64,000 nucleotides of DNA. It comes from Acanthosepion lycidas (Eukaryota > Mollusca > Cephalopoda > Sepiida > Sepiidae). The notes under the pieces are model-generated. The model was given only the letters and a program-made list of their open reading frames with translations. It made no database searches and had not been told where the DNA came from. Shown one piece after another: positions 31,021 through 41,584 of the stretch; position 1 is the first letter of the stretch, and every line of letters starts with the position of its first letter. The position numbers and the translations under genes were made by a program. Where the stretch lies: NCBI GenBank assembly GCA_963932145.1, contig OZ010599.1, positions 44,748,344-44,812,343 of the forward strand, written 5' to 3'.

Positions 31021-31200
31021 GCTTATGAAAAACTAGGTAATCCGTATGGGTAAACCTAAGGAGGATAAAATCCAGAGAGCTCAATGTAAATCCAGAGCAA
31101 ATAATTTAAATAAAAACAGACCACTTTAAGGTTCCATGTAATAAATTATTTCACCACAGCCGTTTTAAAAGGACTGCGGATCATCAGACTTTACTTCCAA
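31018..31200 (-). mobile_element. Hammerhead-type element (Penelope LTR-like), solo copy
   Basis: Block order AAACCTAAGGAGGATAAAAT, GAGAGCTCAATGTAAATCC, CAGACCACTTTAAGGTTCCA, AATTATTTCACC and GATCATCAG matches, in the same order, the sequence running from the right flank into the arm of the palindrome at 41897-42190 (read on its minus strand). It begins at a TA array. The hammerhead-like core is on the minus strand at 31133-31191. Confidence 0.6.
31133..31191 (-). ncRNA. Hammerhead-ribozyme-like motif (weak)
   Basis: On the minus strand CTGATGA (31181-31187) and GAAA (31149-31152) bracket a hairpin CCGCAGTC..GGCTGTGG. A short stem III follows, then an ATT cleavage-type triplet. Stem I is poor (only GT/AC plus a mismatch). 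The stem II sequence differs from the palindrome copy at 42048-42075 but still pairs, which supports an RNA structure. The closing pair next to the core is a T/T mismatch, so activity is doubtful. Confidence 0.4.
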
Positions 31201-31810
31201 ACAAAAAATGAAAAGAAAATTTACATTTTTGACGGGCCATATTAAACATATGTAAATTAACGAAGTGAGGGAGTGAGGGGGGAGAGAGAGAAGACATGAG
31301 TGAGTTAGCAGATATTGACACATTTAAACGGTTAACTTAACGGAAATTATATATTGAAATCGAAGGGGTAAAGAAGAAAAAAACTCATAGAGAGAAAAAG
31401 AGAGAAGGAAGTTAAGAGAGAAGAGAAGAGAAGAGAAGATGTCACTAATTTTCTTTGTAAAAAATGTTAGAAACAGACGCTGTTATTTTGCTTTACTTTG
31501 AAAGTGTTATTTTGGGGGTTCATAAAGATTATTATGTTTGATATAAATTTGAATGTCTCTAGACTGTCTACAAATAATTTAATTTGATGTTTGTCAGTGA
31601 TTTAAATTTTTTTTTAAATTTTGGGGATTTTCTATGAAATAGTCAATTAGAAAAATATTCATAGAAAGTACAAAATTTTATTTTAAAATATAAGTTTACT
31701 TCCAGTAATCTTTTTTAAAATCTTAAAAAAATTTTTTTTATTGATTATTAAGTTGACATCTCTATCCGTTTTAATTTTGTTCATGAATTTAACTTGTGAC
31801 TGTTTCTAGA
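31201..31810. other. Unassigned DNA with GA-rich part
   Basis: 31270-31440 is purine-rich, with repeated AGAGAAG units near 31415-31440. No genes. Confidence 0.5.
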
Positions 31811-31811
31811 T

Positions 31812-31816
<5 letters not shown>

Positions 31817-31844
<28 letters not shown>
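31817..31844. repeat. (TA)n array, left boundary
   Basis: Short TA run directly before the 31845-32115 element. Confidence 0.95.
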
Positions 31845-31847
<3 letters not shown>

Positions 31848-32109
31848 GCACAGTCCTATGGGTAAGGAGAAACTCAGATGAGTTCCACCACAGAATATGT
31901 GATCAAGAGGCGTTATATCGAGTCTAATTCACTACCTCTTTGTCATTTGTACAGTTGGTATGACATTTGCCTGATAACATAACTTTTCAGGTTTCAATTC
32001 TTGATAGTGGATGGGCACTGCTGATGACTCCCAAATATAGGATGAAATGGCCATCCAGTGCTTTTTACATTCTGTTGAGGTTTCTTCTAGATTTGATGAA
32101 TTACTTAAT

Positions 32110-32115
<6 letters not shown>
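31845..32115 (+). mobile_element. 271-bp hammerhead-bearing element between (TA)n arrays
   Basis: Unique-looking sequence with no long frame, bounded on both sides by TA arrays and carrying a well-formed hammerhead motif at 32015-32061. The size and single type I hammerhead fit either a solo Penelope LTR-like unit or a metazoan retrozyme (small non-autonomous circular-RNA retroelement). The family assignment is inference. Confidence 0.6.
32015..32061 (+). ncRNA. Type I hammerhead ribozyme candidate
   Basis: Stem I: GCACTG (32015-32020) pairs perfectly with CAGTGC (32056-32061). Core CTGATGA at 32021-32027. Stem II: TCC (32029-32031) with GGA (32040-32042), loop of 8. Core GAAA at 32044-32047. 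Stem III: ATG/CAT (32047-32049 with 32052-32054). The cleavage triplet ATC ends at 32055, immediately before stem I resumes. All conserved core positions are present. The one weak point is a C/T mismatch at the base of stem II (32028/32043), where active ribozymes usually have G-C. Very short stem III is the hallmark of Penelope-associated hammerheads. Confidence 0.78.

Positions 32116-32180
<65 letters not shown>
32116..32180. repeat. (TA)n array, right boundary
   Basis: About 65 bp of TA after the hammerhead element. Confidence 0.95.
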
Positions 32181-32184
<4 letters not shown>

Positions 32185-32187
<3 letters not shown>

Positions 32188-32965
32188 ATGTCTTACTTTA
32201 GGTCCTATAATGAAAATGTTAAATGCAATTTATTTTTAAAGAAATGTGGAAATATTACATAAGTAAGAAGTGAATCTAAAAGTTCGAAAAGTTAACATTT
32301 GAAAAAAATGCAGTATGTATATTTATCTGTTCATTAAGAGTATATAGGATCTGAGTTCAAGAGGTTCTCTTTTTCAGTAAAGAGGCATTTTGCAATTGTC
32401 GTGACCTTATTAGGGCCAGAAATAAAGACACAAGTGAGGAATTGAGTTAAACAAATATATTAACAGAAACAGTAATAGAAACCTATACATACAAGAGTGT
32501 TACAGCAAGAATGTTCAGTCCAACTCTCAGAGCTGACCACTGGAAGCTTTCCACTCTAAAAGACTGTACCTGCTCCTATTTATAGCTGGGAGAGTTCATG
32601 CATGCATAGGTAAATTACCATAACAGTAATGATGAAATGTTAATCATCAGACTTTTCATTACAAGCTGTTTGTCTCTTCTTGAAATACTTATTTACACAT
32701 GCAATAAAAATAATGGTAATATATAAGTAATTTTGCAGTTTCATTGGTTATTTTCCTGTATGAATAATTTAGAATTTTTATCTACTAGAATTTTTTGCAA
32801 CATGCCAATGTATGTTGATATCCTTATAGTATTTAGTAGTGTTGAAGTTATCGCTAACATTTTTTGTTGAGATTTACAAACTCTATGTTTGGTTCAATTT
32901 CACAAACCGACTGGTGAAATTTGAATAAGCTGACTTGTATGGAAAAATATTTTATTTTATTTATT
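32185..32965. other. Unassigned AT-rich DNA
   Basis: No supported feature. Confidence 0.45.
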
Positions 32966-32971
32966 TCATTT

Positions 32972-33740
32972 TTTAAATCATTTCACCCCAAGCAAAGCAG
33001 GAATTCCACTGGTATGCAGGGAGGAAAAAAGAGTGAAGGTGGGAGAAAAGACTGGGTATAAGGTAACTGAGGAAAGCATAAAAGCTGAACAGGGTTCAAG
33101 AAAATAGAAGATGGCGATTGGCATTTAAATTTTTGATGATTGTCACTATCAGGGAAGCAAGTAAACAAAAGGGAGTTCCACAGGCGGGAAGTGTGAGAAA
33201 AGAAACTGTTAGAGTAGAAGTGGCAGATACATTTAACTAATTCAACAGTAAAAGTTAAGTTCTACAGAAGTGGACTTCCAACAAGCTAGAGAGCAGGAAT
33301 CATCAAGGCAATAGTTGTAGAATTTGGAGAGAGCTGGAACCAGCTCAGGGGTACATATCTTTAGGACAATGGCAAGGATCCTGTCACTTCCTTTGGGAGT
33401 CTAATTTAGAAATGATGTCTGAGACCAATGATGGGGTTATGCACATATCACTCAGTAAAATCTCTGTCCTTTTGGGGCAATCAGGTGTGGATACTCTAAA
33501 TGAGTCTAATGTTGAGTTGGAAGAAAATTTCTGAGCAAAGCATTCAACCTTATCTGCTGTAGATGTCAGGACTTTGAATTGATTGAATAGAGGAGAGACT
33601 GAGGACTTAGTGTTGTTTAGCACAATCTTGCAGAGCTGCCAATAATCTCTAGAACCAAACTTGCAAGATGCTATATGTTGTTTCATTCTATCAAACAGTA
33701 ACTTCACTTCTTTGAGGACATGTTTGCACTCTGGCAAAAA
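32972..33740 (-). pseudogene. LINE-J with pre-RT/RT start joined to 3' end (internal deletion)
   Basis: Minus strand. The upstream part (33740-33384, 117-codon frame) encodes Gly-Ser-Arg-Asp-Tyr-Trp-Gln-Leu, Lys-Ser-Ser-Val-Ser-Pro-Leu, Thr-Ala-Asp-Lys-Val-Glu-Cys-Phe-Ala and Ile-Ser-Lys-Leu-Asp-Ser. This is the linker leading to the reverse transcriptase; decayed GPDGIP-type sequence follows near 33370. Then, at about 33250-33290, the copy jumps directly to the 3' coding end and the TTTCACCCCAAGCAAAGC terminus with poly-A. The palm domain is deleted, which suggests either template switching during reverse transcription or a later deletion. Confidence 0.8.
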
Positions 33741-33841
33741 CCCTACTTTGAAGTTTAATAAGTTTTTAATCTAATTTAATTTTATGGGACTTCATGGTAA
33801 ACAATATCTTTTAAGAAAATTTATTTTTTTCCATTTTTAAC

Positions 33842-33915
33842 AGCAAAGAATAAATTATTTACATTGTTCGGACTATCACTCTCATCTTTGTTGCCATATT
33901 TATCACAACGTTTCA
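33842..33915 (-). repeat. Dispersed repeat E, copy 4
   Basis: The minus strand reads GCTGAAACGTTGTGATAAAT, then GGCAACAAAGATGAGAGTG, then CGAACAATGTAAATAATTTA. Confidence 0.6.
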
Positions 33916-33919
33916 GCCT

Positions 33920-34172
33920 TTTATTAGCTGCACTGTATGTGCTTTGCTAGGGCTACATATGGTTTTGAATTCAAAGTTGTCATCCTTCCCAAAACTGAAG
34001 AACTCAGTCTACCCTATTATTTAACTCATAGATGGGAGATTGACAAAGAGATGCATTCACACTGTTTCCAAGTGTATTTGCGCATAAGTGAAAGTAATGA
34101 ACTCAACTGGAATTCAAACTAAGCTCGCCAATTTCTCATTCTGAGCTGCTATTTATTACACCACCTGCACAT
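33920..34172 (-). mobile_element. tRNA-derived SINE, family A (near full length)
   Basis: On the minus strand the tRNA-like head (CAGGTGGTGTAATAAATAGC near 34170) is followed by the complement of TGAACTCAACTGGAATTC, the TATTTGCGC block, the pyrimidine-rich block TAGATGGGAGATTG (plus sense), the complement of GAAGAACTCAGTCTACCCTA, and the tail. Short open frames here are artefacts. Confidence 0.65.
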
Positions 34173-34189
34173 CTGTGTTTTCTATCTAA

Positions 34190-35570
34190 TTATCTCTATT
34201 GGTACATCTAAGAAAGAATTCTGTGTTTTAACAATAATTTAAACATTTTAAAACTAAAAATTAAAATATCCAAAGAAGACAAAAAAGAAACAAAAAAATC
34301 AAAATAAAAAAAACAATGTATTAACATATGATATTTCCTACTTACTAATGACATAATCTGTTGTTATGCTAATGCAAGGTATGTTCATTTATTGGTATGG
34401 AGTAATGCTTTCATTATGTTTCATATAGAATAGATATGTGATTCTTTGTTGATTGCTCTAGTTTCTGTCCAATAAACTAGTTTTTCAACATTTACTCAGA
34501 TTCCTTACATTCATTAGAAATTTTCAGAAACTGTTCTTTCTAAGTAAAAGAAAAATATTTGCTGCAACAAAAGGTCAATGAAATTCTGCCAATATTTATT
34601 AATTACTTCAACTGCAAGTTGATATTTTCTCTTTGTTTTGTATGACCTCAAAATAGTTATTAATATTTTGTTGAAAATTTTCAAAGAAATTACTGCCACA
34701 GAAAGAGGGTTTTCCTTTACTTTTCTCAGGCAATTTTCAAAATAATTTTTAATATTTGTTTCATTAAAATCTGAATCATTGAACATTTCAAAAGACTATC
34801 TTACCCAAACTGTTCAGAAATCTTATGTAAATAAATAAGATATTGCTTTCAGCAAGTGGTTTTCTGGACTATTTATTTTTTTGGCTTTTACAAATGAAAA
34901 ATTATTGTGTTCCATGTATTTAGGCTAAATTGTTTTTATAATGAAATGTTAAAATAAGAAATCAAATCTTTAAAAAAATCCTTTCTTTTTTCTTCCTTTT
35001 AATAGTGTTAGTCAATAGAAGTTTCAACTGCAAATGATACAATCAGAAACTGCTGTGAAATCCAAGATTCCAGCAGTCTCCTGCGTGTCTATTAAAGACA
35101 AAAGAGGGCACATCTAGAGGATGTTCCAAAATGGAAACGCTTGGCACAGAAAGCATTAATTGGATTTATGCAATGACACACAACAAAATGTTCAAAACAA
35201 ACAAAAAACTGTAAAAACTAAAAGCAAAAAAAATAAATGAAATCAATAGTGTCATCAAAATTCAATCCAATAAGAGCAATTTATCATATTTAACGAATAA
35301 ATGAATCTATTCATTAGGGATGAGTTGCAGATGACAAATAAGGAATACAAAAGAAAAGGAATATTTTCCCAACTCTGACAAATGATAATAATTAATTCTT
35401 GGCAATTTTAGATATGAAACACTTTGGCAAATCTCAACAAAAAGGAAACCAGAGAAAAAGAAAAGGATATGAAAAAAATTAAATAAATCCTTAATGGAAG
35501 ATGGTATACATTTAATAAACTAACTTAACTCGGACATTTATTTCTTTTTAAATTAGGTGGAGTTTTGCCC
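34190..35570. other. Unassigned AT-rich DNA
   Basis: The 90-codon minus frame 34514-34786 has no motif. 35095-35165 has slightly coding-like character but no family is recognised. Confidence 0.4.
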
Positions 35571-35584
35571 CATTACCATCTATG

Positions 35585-36053
35585 AGGGGAGCACTGAAGG
35601 TAATGCCTCCTGATTCTATTATATTGACCCATGATGTCAAAGACAGATTATGGTGGTATAAATGTAGAGATTGTGCCTTCTCATCAATAATCCATAAATT
35701 GTTTTGCCTTGTTACAGATAGCAACTAAGCAGCTGCTTGGCAAAATAATGTCTGGTATGAATGTATGTATGGAGAAGAGTTTGCCAATGTTTGCAGACAC
35801 CAAATAGTGATCCCAGTTAGTGGGTGAGTAATATATTTTAGCAGTGGTGACAATGATGTTTGCGACAATCCATGTTTACAAACATGATAGACAGGCTCTT
35901 GTTCATTGCCATTTGTGGTGATTATGTAGAAAAATAGTGCTTCCTAGTTAAAAACCTGTTCTATCCAATGGCATTATTGTACTCCCTGTAACTGTTGTAG
36001 TTGCTACAGAAATAAATGTGAGGCATTACTTTTAGACTGTTCCTTATATTTAA
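35585..36053 (+). mobile_element. Mariner-like remnant with imperfect terminal repeats
   Basis: The left end AGCACTGAAGGTAATGCCTC and the right end read on the minus strand (AACAGTCTAAAAGTAATGCC) form an imperfect inverted repeat. Inside, Ser-Gly-Asp-Asn-Asp-Val-Cys-Asp-Asn-Pro (about 35848-35877) resembles the linker between the DNA-binding and catalytic domains of mariner transposases (SGxxDVxDxPRSGRP). The catalytic domain is missing. Confidence 0.5.
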
Positions 36054-36063
36054 AGGCTATTTT

Positions 36064-36300
36064 GTATCTGAAACAGAAACAAAGTAATTTCTAAGGAATT
36101 AATGGATTTTTTTTTAAAATTTTAATCTTACATTGTCTCTTATTACTTTAAAGTAAGTGAATTATTTATTAATTTGAAGTAAGTAAATTTTTAAACCAAC
36201 ATTATTTCTTATTACTTTACAGTAATAAGAAATAATGTCAGATTCATTTTTTTTAAATCCCTTAATTCCTTGAAAATTACTTTTTTTATGTTACAGATAC
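36064..36300. repeat. Inverted-repeat element with inner perfect hairpin
   Basis: Outer arms: GTATCTGAAACAGAAACAAA, then GTAATTTCTAAGGAATTAAT, are mirrored by ATCCCTTAATTCCTTGAAAA, then TTACTTTTTTTATGTTACAG and ATAC. The inner hairpin 36199-36238 is perfect: ACATTATTTCTTATTACT, TTAC, then AGTAATAAGAAATAATGT. The family is shared with 42704-42845. Confidence 0.85.
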
Positions 36301-36304
36301 AAAA

Positions 36305-36840
36305 ATAAATTTAGAAGGCATAGACCTTTTAGAAGATGAGCTTTGAAGAGGATCAAACTGAAAAGATGTATATTACTTAAAAAAGGTAATTAACCTTTAC
36401 CAAGCTTGGAAGCTCTCTCTGGCTGAGCAGTCTAAAACATTTCAAATCAGACAGTGGTTTTCACTTCATAGGGGTACACAGGTTCAAACCCAGCTGGAGA
36501 AAACATTTTCTTATAAAGATTTGTGAATGTACAAACCATTAAATATAATTCACACAGTTAAAAAAACAAGGTGTCTACTCAAAATTGTGTATTTGCTTAA
36601 CATAAGAAATAAGGGCTATGTAAACAATGCTTATAATTTTTTCATTCTTCATATCTTCCCAAATTTATGATGAGAGAAATGATACCCAAAAGTCATGGGT
36701 AGAACAAAGGAAGAATCTAATGAACAATCCAAAAAATGTAGGTTTTAATAACCAGCAAACAAGTTAAATCTAACACCTGCTCTCAAAACAAACCTCTAAT
36801 CAGTGGTTAACCGGTGCAAGAAATGACTTGTAAATTTTAA
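36305..36840. other. Unassigned AT-rich DNA
   Basis: Nothing recognisable. Confidence 0.45.
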
Positions 36841-36849
36841 CGCTTCCAT

Positions 36850-37625
36850 AAAATTGTTTCCATTTATTCACTGCAGAGAACCTTTTCTAATTGCCATCAG
36901 TATGGTTGATGCAAAACTTCAGGAAAGCAATGCTCTATGCCTTCTTGGGCTCACATTTTCCACTGATATAAAGTGGAGTGACTATATTGAATCAATTGCA
37001 ACATCCAGTACTAGAAATTTTGGTTCACTGCAATGTGTCAGATAATGTTTCTCATCACAATTCTTCTTGCATATTTATAATTCTACCATTTGTCCATAAA
37101 TTGAATATTGCTGCCATATCTAGTCTGATGCGCATACTGTATATCTTGAGGTTCTTGACAAAATTCAAAGAAGGGTCTTTAATGTGGTTGATCCAGACCT
37201 GGTATCTCAACTTCAGTCACTTTCTCACCAGTGTGACATGGCTTCTTTTCTAAAAATATTTTATGGCATCTGTTCTGATGAGCTTTTTAGCCAGGTACCT
37301 TGACTACATGAATTTAAATGTGCTACTAGATTGGCAACTAGTTCTCTCTGTTTTACTGTTGAACTATCTAGATGTAATCACCACTTCTGTTCTAACAGCA
37401 TTTTTTCTCACTTCTCACCTGTAGAACTCCCTTCTGATTTCTTGCTTCACTGCTGTCTACAATCTTCAAAAATTAAATGCAATGTCAATCCCCATCTTCT
37501 ATCTTCCTGAACCCAGTTCCTTTATTGTCCTTAACTCACTTCTCTTCACTAAGGTTTTCCCATCCTCTTTCACTAACTTGCATCTTGCATCCTAACAGCA
37601 TTATCACTTTGCTTGGATGAAAATA
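36850..37625 (+). pseudogene. LINE-J reverse transcriptase C-terminal half and 3' end
   Basis: Plus strand. From 36854 the frame encodes Cys-Leu-Leu-Gly-Leu-Thr-Phe-Ser-Thr-Asp-Ile-Lys-Trp-Ser-Asp-Tyr-Ile-Glu-Ser-Ile, followed across frameshifts by the Glu-Tyr-Cys-Cys-His, Phe-Tyr-Lys-Tyr-Phe-His-Gly, Cys-Asn-His-His-Phe and Leu-Gln-Ser-Phe-Lys equivalents. It ends with GCATTATCACTTTGCTTGGA and GAAAATA instead of the usual 3' terminus. It starts just after the reverse transcriptase active site, so it is 5'-truncated and inactive. Confidence 0.82.
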
Positions 37626-37629
37626 TAAC

Positions 37630-38200
37630 AATTTTGGCTATTTCCAATATCAAAGGGAATGATCAGACAATTAGTCTTAGAAAATTTAACTTTTTGATTT
37701 GCATATAAAGAAACAAAATTAAAAATGACAATATTATCAGAATTAACATGCAAAACTAAAATTAGCAAATCTATCCTATTGTTATTTCTTATAGATCAAG
37801 AAAAGTAAAGAAAACCATTTGCCGAATCTACAACAGTGCTTCTCAAATGATACACACTAAAAGATAACCAGGTGCACCCCAAGTTAACAGAAGAGTAATT
37901 TATGAATTATTTTATATTTAAAAAATCTTTATTTTTAAAAAAAAACTAGAGTCACCAAGCACATCGTTTCCACATCTAAGTCAAGTTTTGTCATTTGATA
38001 TTTTAAAATGGATGCTGAAATCCTTAATCTTTAAGGAGTGGATTTTACCTTCTGCAAGAGATTTAAATCAGTCATTGTCAGGCTCTCTAAAAAGAATACT
38101 AATTCTACATAAATCCATTTAAATGAAAACTGTACTGTTTAAATACACAATGCAATATCTTAAAAATAAATGCTTATTTCAGGAGACTTCTTTATAATTT
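37630..38200. other. Unassigned AT-rich DNA
   Basis: Nothing recognisable. Confidence 0.45.
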
Positions 38201-38204
38201 TCTA

Positions 38205-38306
38205 TTAGGTTGGTGCAAAAATAATGACGTAATAATGTCGTTTTTTGACGTTAAAAAATACGTCAAAAAACGACATTATCACATCATTATTTTTGCACCA
38301 ACCTAA
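38205..38306. mobile_element. Mariner-type MITE, MADE1-like, copy 3
   Basis: 102-bp palindrome with TTAGGTTGGTGCAAAAATAA ends, TA on both sides, and the centre GACGTTAAAAAATACGTC. Compared with copies 1 and 2 the centre is in reverse orientation (TTAAAAAATA versus TATTTTTTAA), as expected of a symmetric element inserted the other way round. Confidence 0.93.
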
Positions 38307-38486
38307 TATTTGCAAACTTCATGGCTAATATTTCCATAATAGTATTTAAAGTGCACCCCAGAGTTTTAGTTATTTTACAAGTGCACCCTGAAGTAAAAGA
38401 GGTTGAAAAAACACTGGTCTACAGTATCAGCTATTCATAATTCTAGATCATTTGAATCCTTATGATATTCAATAGAAGTAATTATG

Positions 38487-38487
<1 letters not shown>

Positions 38488-38554
<67 letters not shown>

Positions 38555-38566
38555 AAGAAGAAAAAG
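38488..38566. repeat. (AAT)n-(AAG)n compound trinucleotide repeat
   Basis: AAT units run directly into AAG units. The frames encoding Asn/Lys or Ser/Tyr runs are artefacts. Confidence 0.95.
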
Positions 38567-38569
38567 ATA

Positions 38570-39405
38570 CATGAACAATGGTCTGAACAATGGTTTCATT
38601 TTTACATGATACTGTTTTTTGTTGCTTTTTACAAACTCCCAGACAACTTTCTTGTATTTCTGTAAATGCATTCAAACAGAAGTTACCAAAGAAAATGAAT
38701 ACATTGTTTCATCAACTGTTTATTTGGGAATCTAAATTTTTATGGTCTGAATAACTAAAAATAAGAATAATAGTAAGAGTTAAAGAAGGATGTTACAAAT
38801 ATAATTAACTTCTTTGTTATTTTTAAGAAAGTGATATTCTTCCTGTTCTAGTCTTAAAACCCAAAAGCAACCAATTAAAGAGAGATGCAAATTATGTGTG
38901 GTATGGGCATACATAATAATGTTATCCTGCCCCTGAACAATTGCTTAATAACCAGTTTTATCTCCATCTGACAATAAAATGACCACTTTGGTAGACTTTT
39001 ATTCTATTAAGAGATTTTTACATAAATAATAAAGATCAATTACTTAAATTTGTCATGAATATAATGTAAGGGATCTGAGTCATTTCCAGTTTTGCAATTA
39101 TTATTATTCACTTCAATTCTAATGTCAATACTAGAAACCATTTTCCCAGTTGTATATAATTCCTTTTCCCACAAATCTTTTCAAAGAATTATTATTCTTT
39201 TTTATAGTCCCAGGCAGCCTTTTTGTAAGTAAGCTAAGTATGATTTATATACCTATAAATGTACTCAATATATCATGTATCCATAAAGAAATTAACTCTG
39301 AAAATATTCATGTAAGTAATTGATATTCAGCAATCCTCATCAGAACATTATCACATCATGCCATGTCATGAGTCTCATTAGGATCTTAGAGATACCACAT
39401 GTACT
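38570..39405. other. Unassigned AT-rich DNA
   Basis: Nothing recognisable. Confidence 0.45.
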
Positions 39406-39411
39406 GCAGCC

Positions 39412-39655
39412 ATAGCAGCAGTGGTGTGTCTAGGGTAAGATAACCTAACAAAATCCATCCCTCTTCAGGATGATTTTGAATTCATTTTCCTTCTCTTAGA
39501 CTGGTCACTACCTCAAGGCAAGAGAGCTCAGTTTGTCTTGCTATTAAACCTATAGCTGGGTGGGGAGAAGATGGAATCCTTAAATTTCCCAAAGATATTT
39601 GTATGAAAGTGAACCTAATGAATTTGACTGGAATTTCAATTTGGTATGTTCCTTT
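39412..39655 (-). mobile_element. tRNA-derived SINE, family A
   Basis: Minus-strand body with the complements of CTTAGACTGGTCACTACCTC, GAGCTCAGTTTGTCTTGCTA, TATAGCTGGGTGGGGAGA, and the TTTGTATGAAAGTGAA block. The tRNA-like head is lost. Confidence 0.6.
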
Positions 39656-39789
39656 TTATGTTATATGTAAAGTCAAGCATTCTGTCAATAATATGAATAA
39701 ACATCAAAATATCTACAAAAACAATTGCAAATCTTACTTGCTCATCAAATATTGTTGATCTACAAGTAGATTTTTCAGAATTTCATCCA

Positions 39790-40445
39790 CTTTTTTTTAA
39801 TCATTTCCACCTAAGCAAGACAATAAACCACTAAGATGCAAGGGGTTATTGAGAAATGAGAATATGAGAAAAAGAAAATATTATTAAGGAGAGAGTACAA
39901 TAAAATAACTAGAATTAAGAAGACAAAAGATAACTGTTGACAGTACATTCAAATATTTATATTCAAAGTTGACTGGAAAACAAGAAACTGGAAGAGAGTT
40001 CCACAAGTGAAAAGTTCAAAAGAAGAAACTCTTAGCATAGAACATATGGTTATATCTATTCATTTCAACTGTAAAATTATTAGATCTTGTTGCCAATCTA
40101 GTACTGCACTTAAATTCATAAAGCTCATCAGAACAGCTACCCTTGAAAGTATTTATGGAAAAGGTACAGGGAAGCTATGTTACGGCAATGGAAAAGTTAC
40201 TGAAGCTGTGGTGCCAGGTCAAAGACCAATAACATTGCAGCTTTTTCTTTGCATTTTATCTAGAATCTCTAAATACATAGATGTGACAGCAATATTCAAT
40301 GCATGAATGAATGGTAGACTTATAAATATGTAAGACAGATTCTGGCAAGAAAAATTGTCTAGTACAGCACAAGTGAACCAATTTTCCTAGCAGCAGACCT
40401 AGCAATTGATTCAATATAATCTTTCCACTTCATGTTATTGGAAAA
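39790..40445 (-). pseudogene. LINE-J 3' end with C-terminal coding remnants
   Basis: Minus strand. It starts at Lys-Asp-Tyr-Ile-Glu-Ser-Ile-Ala (about 40430) and runs through decayed Glu-Tyr-Cys-Cys-His and Ala-Ser-Leu equivalents to the TTTCCACCTAAGCAAGAC terminus with poly-T at 39790. Multiple stops. The plus frame 40007-40306 is a shadow. Confidence 0.75.
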
Positions 40446-40449
40446 CATT

Positions 40450-40865
40450 AACCTGGGAAATTGCAATGAGTTACTCTAATGATGATGCGTATTATACAAA
40501 ACCAACTACATTGGCAGCCCTTAAACAAGAATCTGAAATACATGTGCAGCAATCCCACTGGACACTTTGGTCAACATTGTCCAAGCAGTAGTGCACTATA
40601 CTAATAAATGTTTCAAAGCTAAAGGTCACCATTTTGAGCATCACTTGTGATTGTAGATTCCAAAGATAACTTGTATTAATCTTGTGATGTCTGAATAAAT
40701 TTAGTATTACAATATCAATGCAAGTTTATTGCTATTCCTGAAGTGTGTATACATTTTTTTATATGGAATCTGTATATATATATATTTAAAAAAGTAATAT
40801 TCATTTTGGGGAGTGTCTAAAACAAGTAATATATATAATGTTTATATACGTACATTATATGTGTT
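40450..40865. other. Unassigned AT-rich DNA
   Basis: Nothing recognisable. Confidence 0.4.
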
Positions 40866-40869
40866 CCAA

Positions 40870-41375
40870 AAGTTATTATAGCCGGGGGTGGTAGTGGAGA
40901 CTAGTTTACTCTTTACAAAATGTTCCCATAACATGCATCTCAAATAGCCTCTGACAACTAAGTCCAGCTCCAAGTCAGAGAATGGGCAAAGGCAGACCAC
41001 TGGCACCTCATAACCAGTTGCTTTGGGGGTAGATGGGGCTCATCAACCCAGGAAGGCAGTTCATCAAGGGAAAAGAATCCATGATTTTAACCTCTGTTGC
41101 CTTGTAGTCATATCCAAACATGTAATAGACTATGAAAGTAAATCCAGACAAAATTATCCAGAGTGCAGCCCCAAAGGTCAACACTGAAAACCTTCTGGCA
41201 ACTCATGCAGCCAAGATGGCCCCAAATGTAATGCTCTGTATTCCTATGGATCTTTTCAGTATAGCAGATAGGGGGCCATCTAGTCTGAGCAGTGCACAGT
41301 CTCCATGTACCATTGCCTATGCCTGCACCCTGGAGAAGTCACTCCAGGATCACCACCAAAATGACTGAATTTTGA
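40870..41375. other. GC-richer block of unknown origin
   Basis: A 500-bp block less AT-rich than its surroundings, with clean sharp ends. The plus strand has a 78-codon frame (41132-41368). The minus strand reads Pro-Ser-Thr-Pro-Lys-Ala-Thr-Gly-Tyr-Glu-Val-Pro-Val-Val-Cys in a stop-broken frame. It looks like a decayed repeat or retroposed transcript, but I recognise no family. Confidence 0.35.
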
Positions 41376-41580
41376 CTAAACAGTGTGATACTTTTATCTC
41401 ACAAGATAAACAAATACCTACTATATTGTCTCTATCATTGGAAGCTTTTTTTACCATTTTTATTTTTTATATTTAATCTTGTATAGTATTTTTTAATGCC
41501 ATGTTTCTTCAGAACATAGGCAATTATAGATCTTCAAAGATTCCTTTTCTTTGTTATCTGAAAATTGTTATAATTTCTTG
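41376..41580. other. Unassigned AT-rich DNA
   Basis: Nothing recognisable. Confidence 0.4.
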
Positions 41581-41584
41581 GGGA

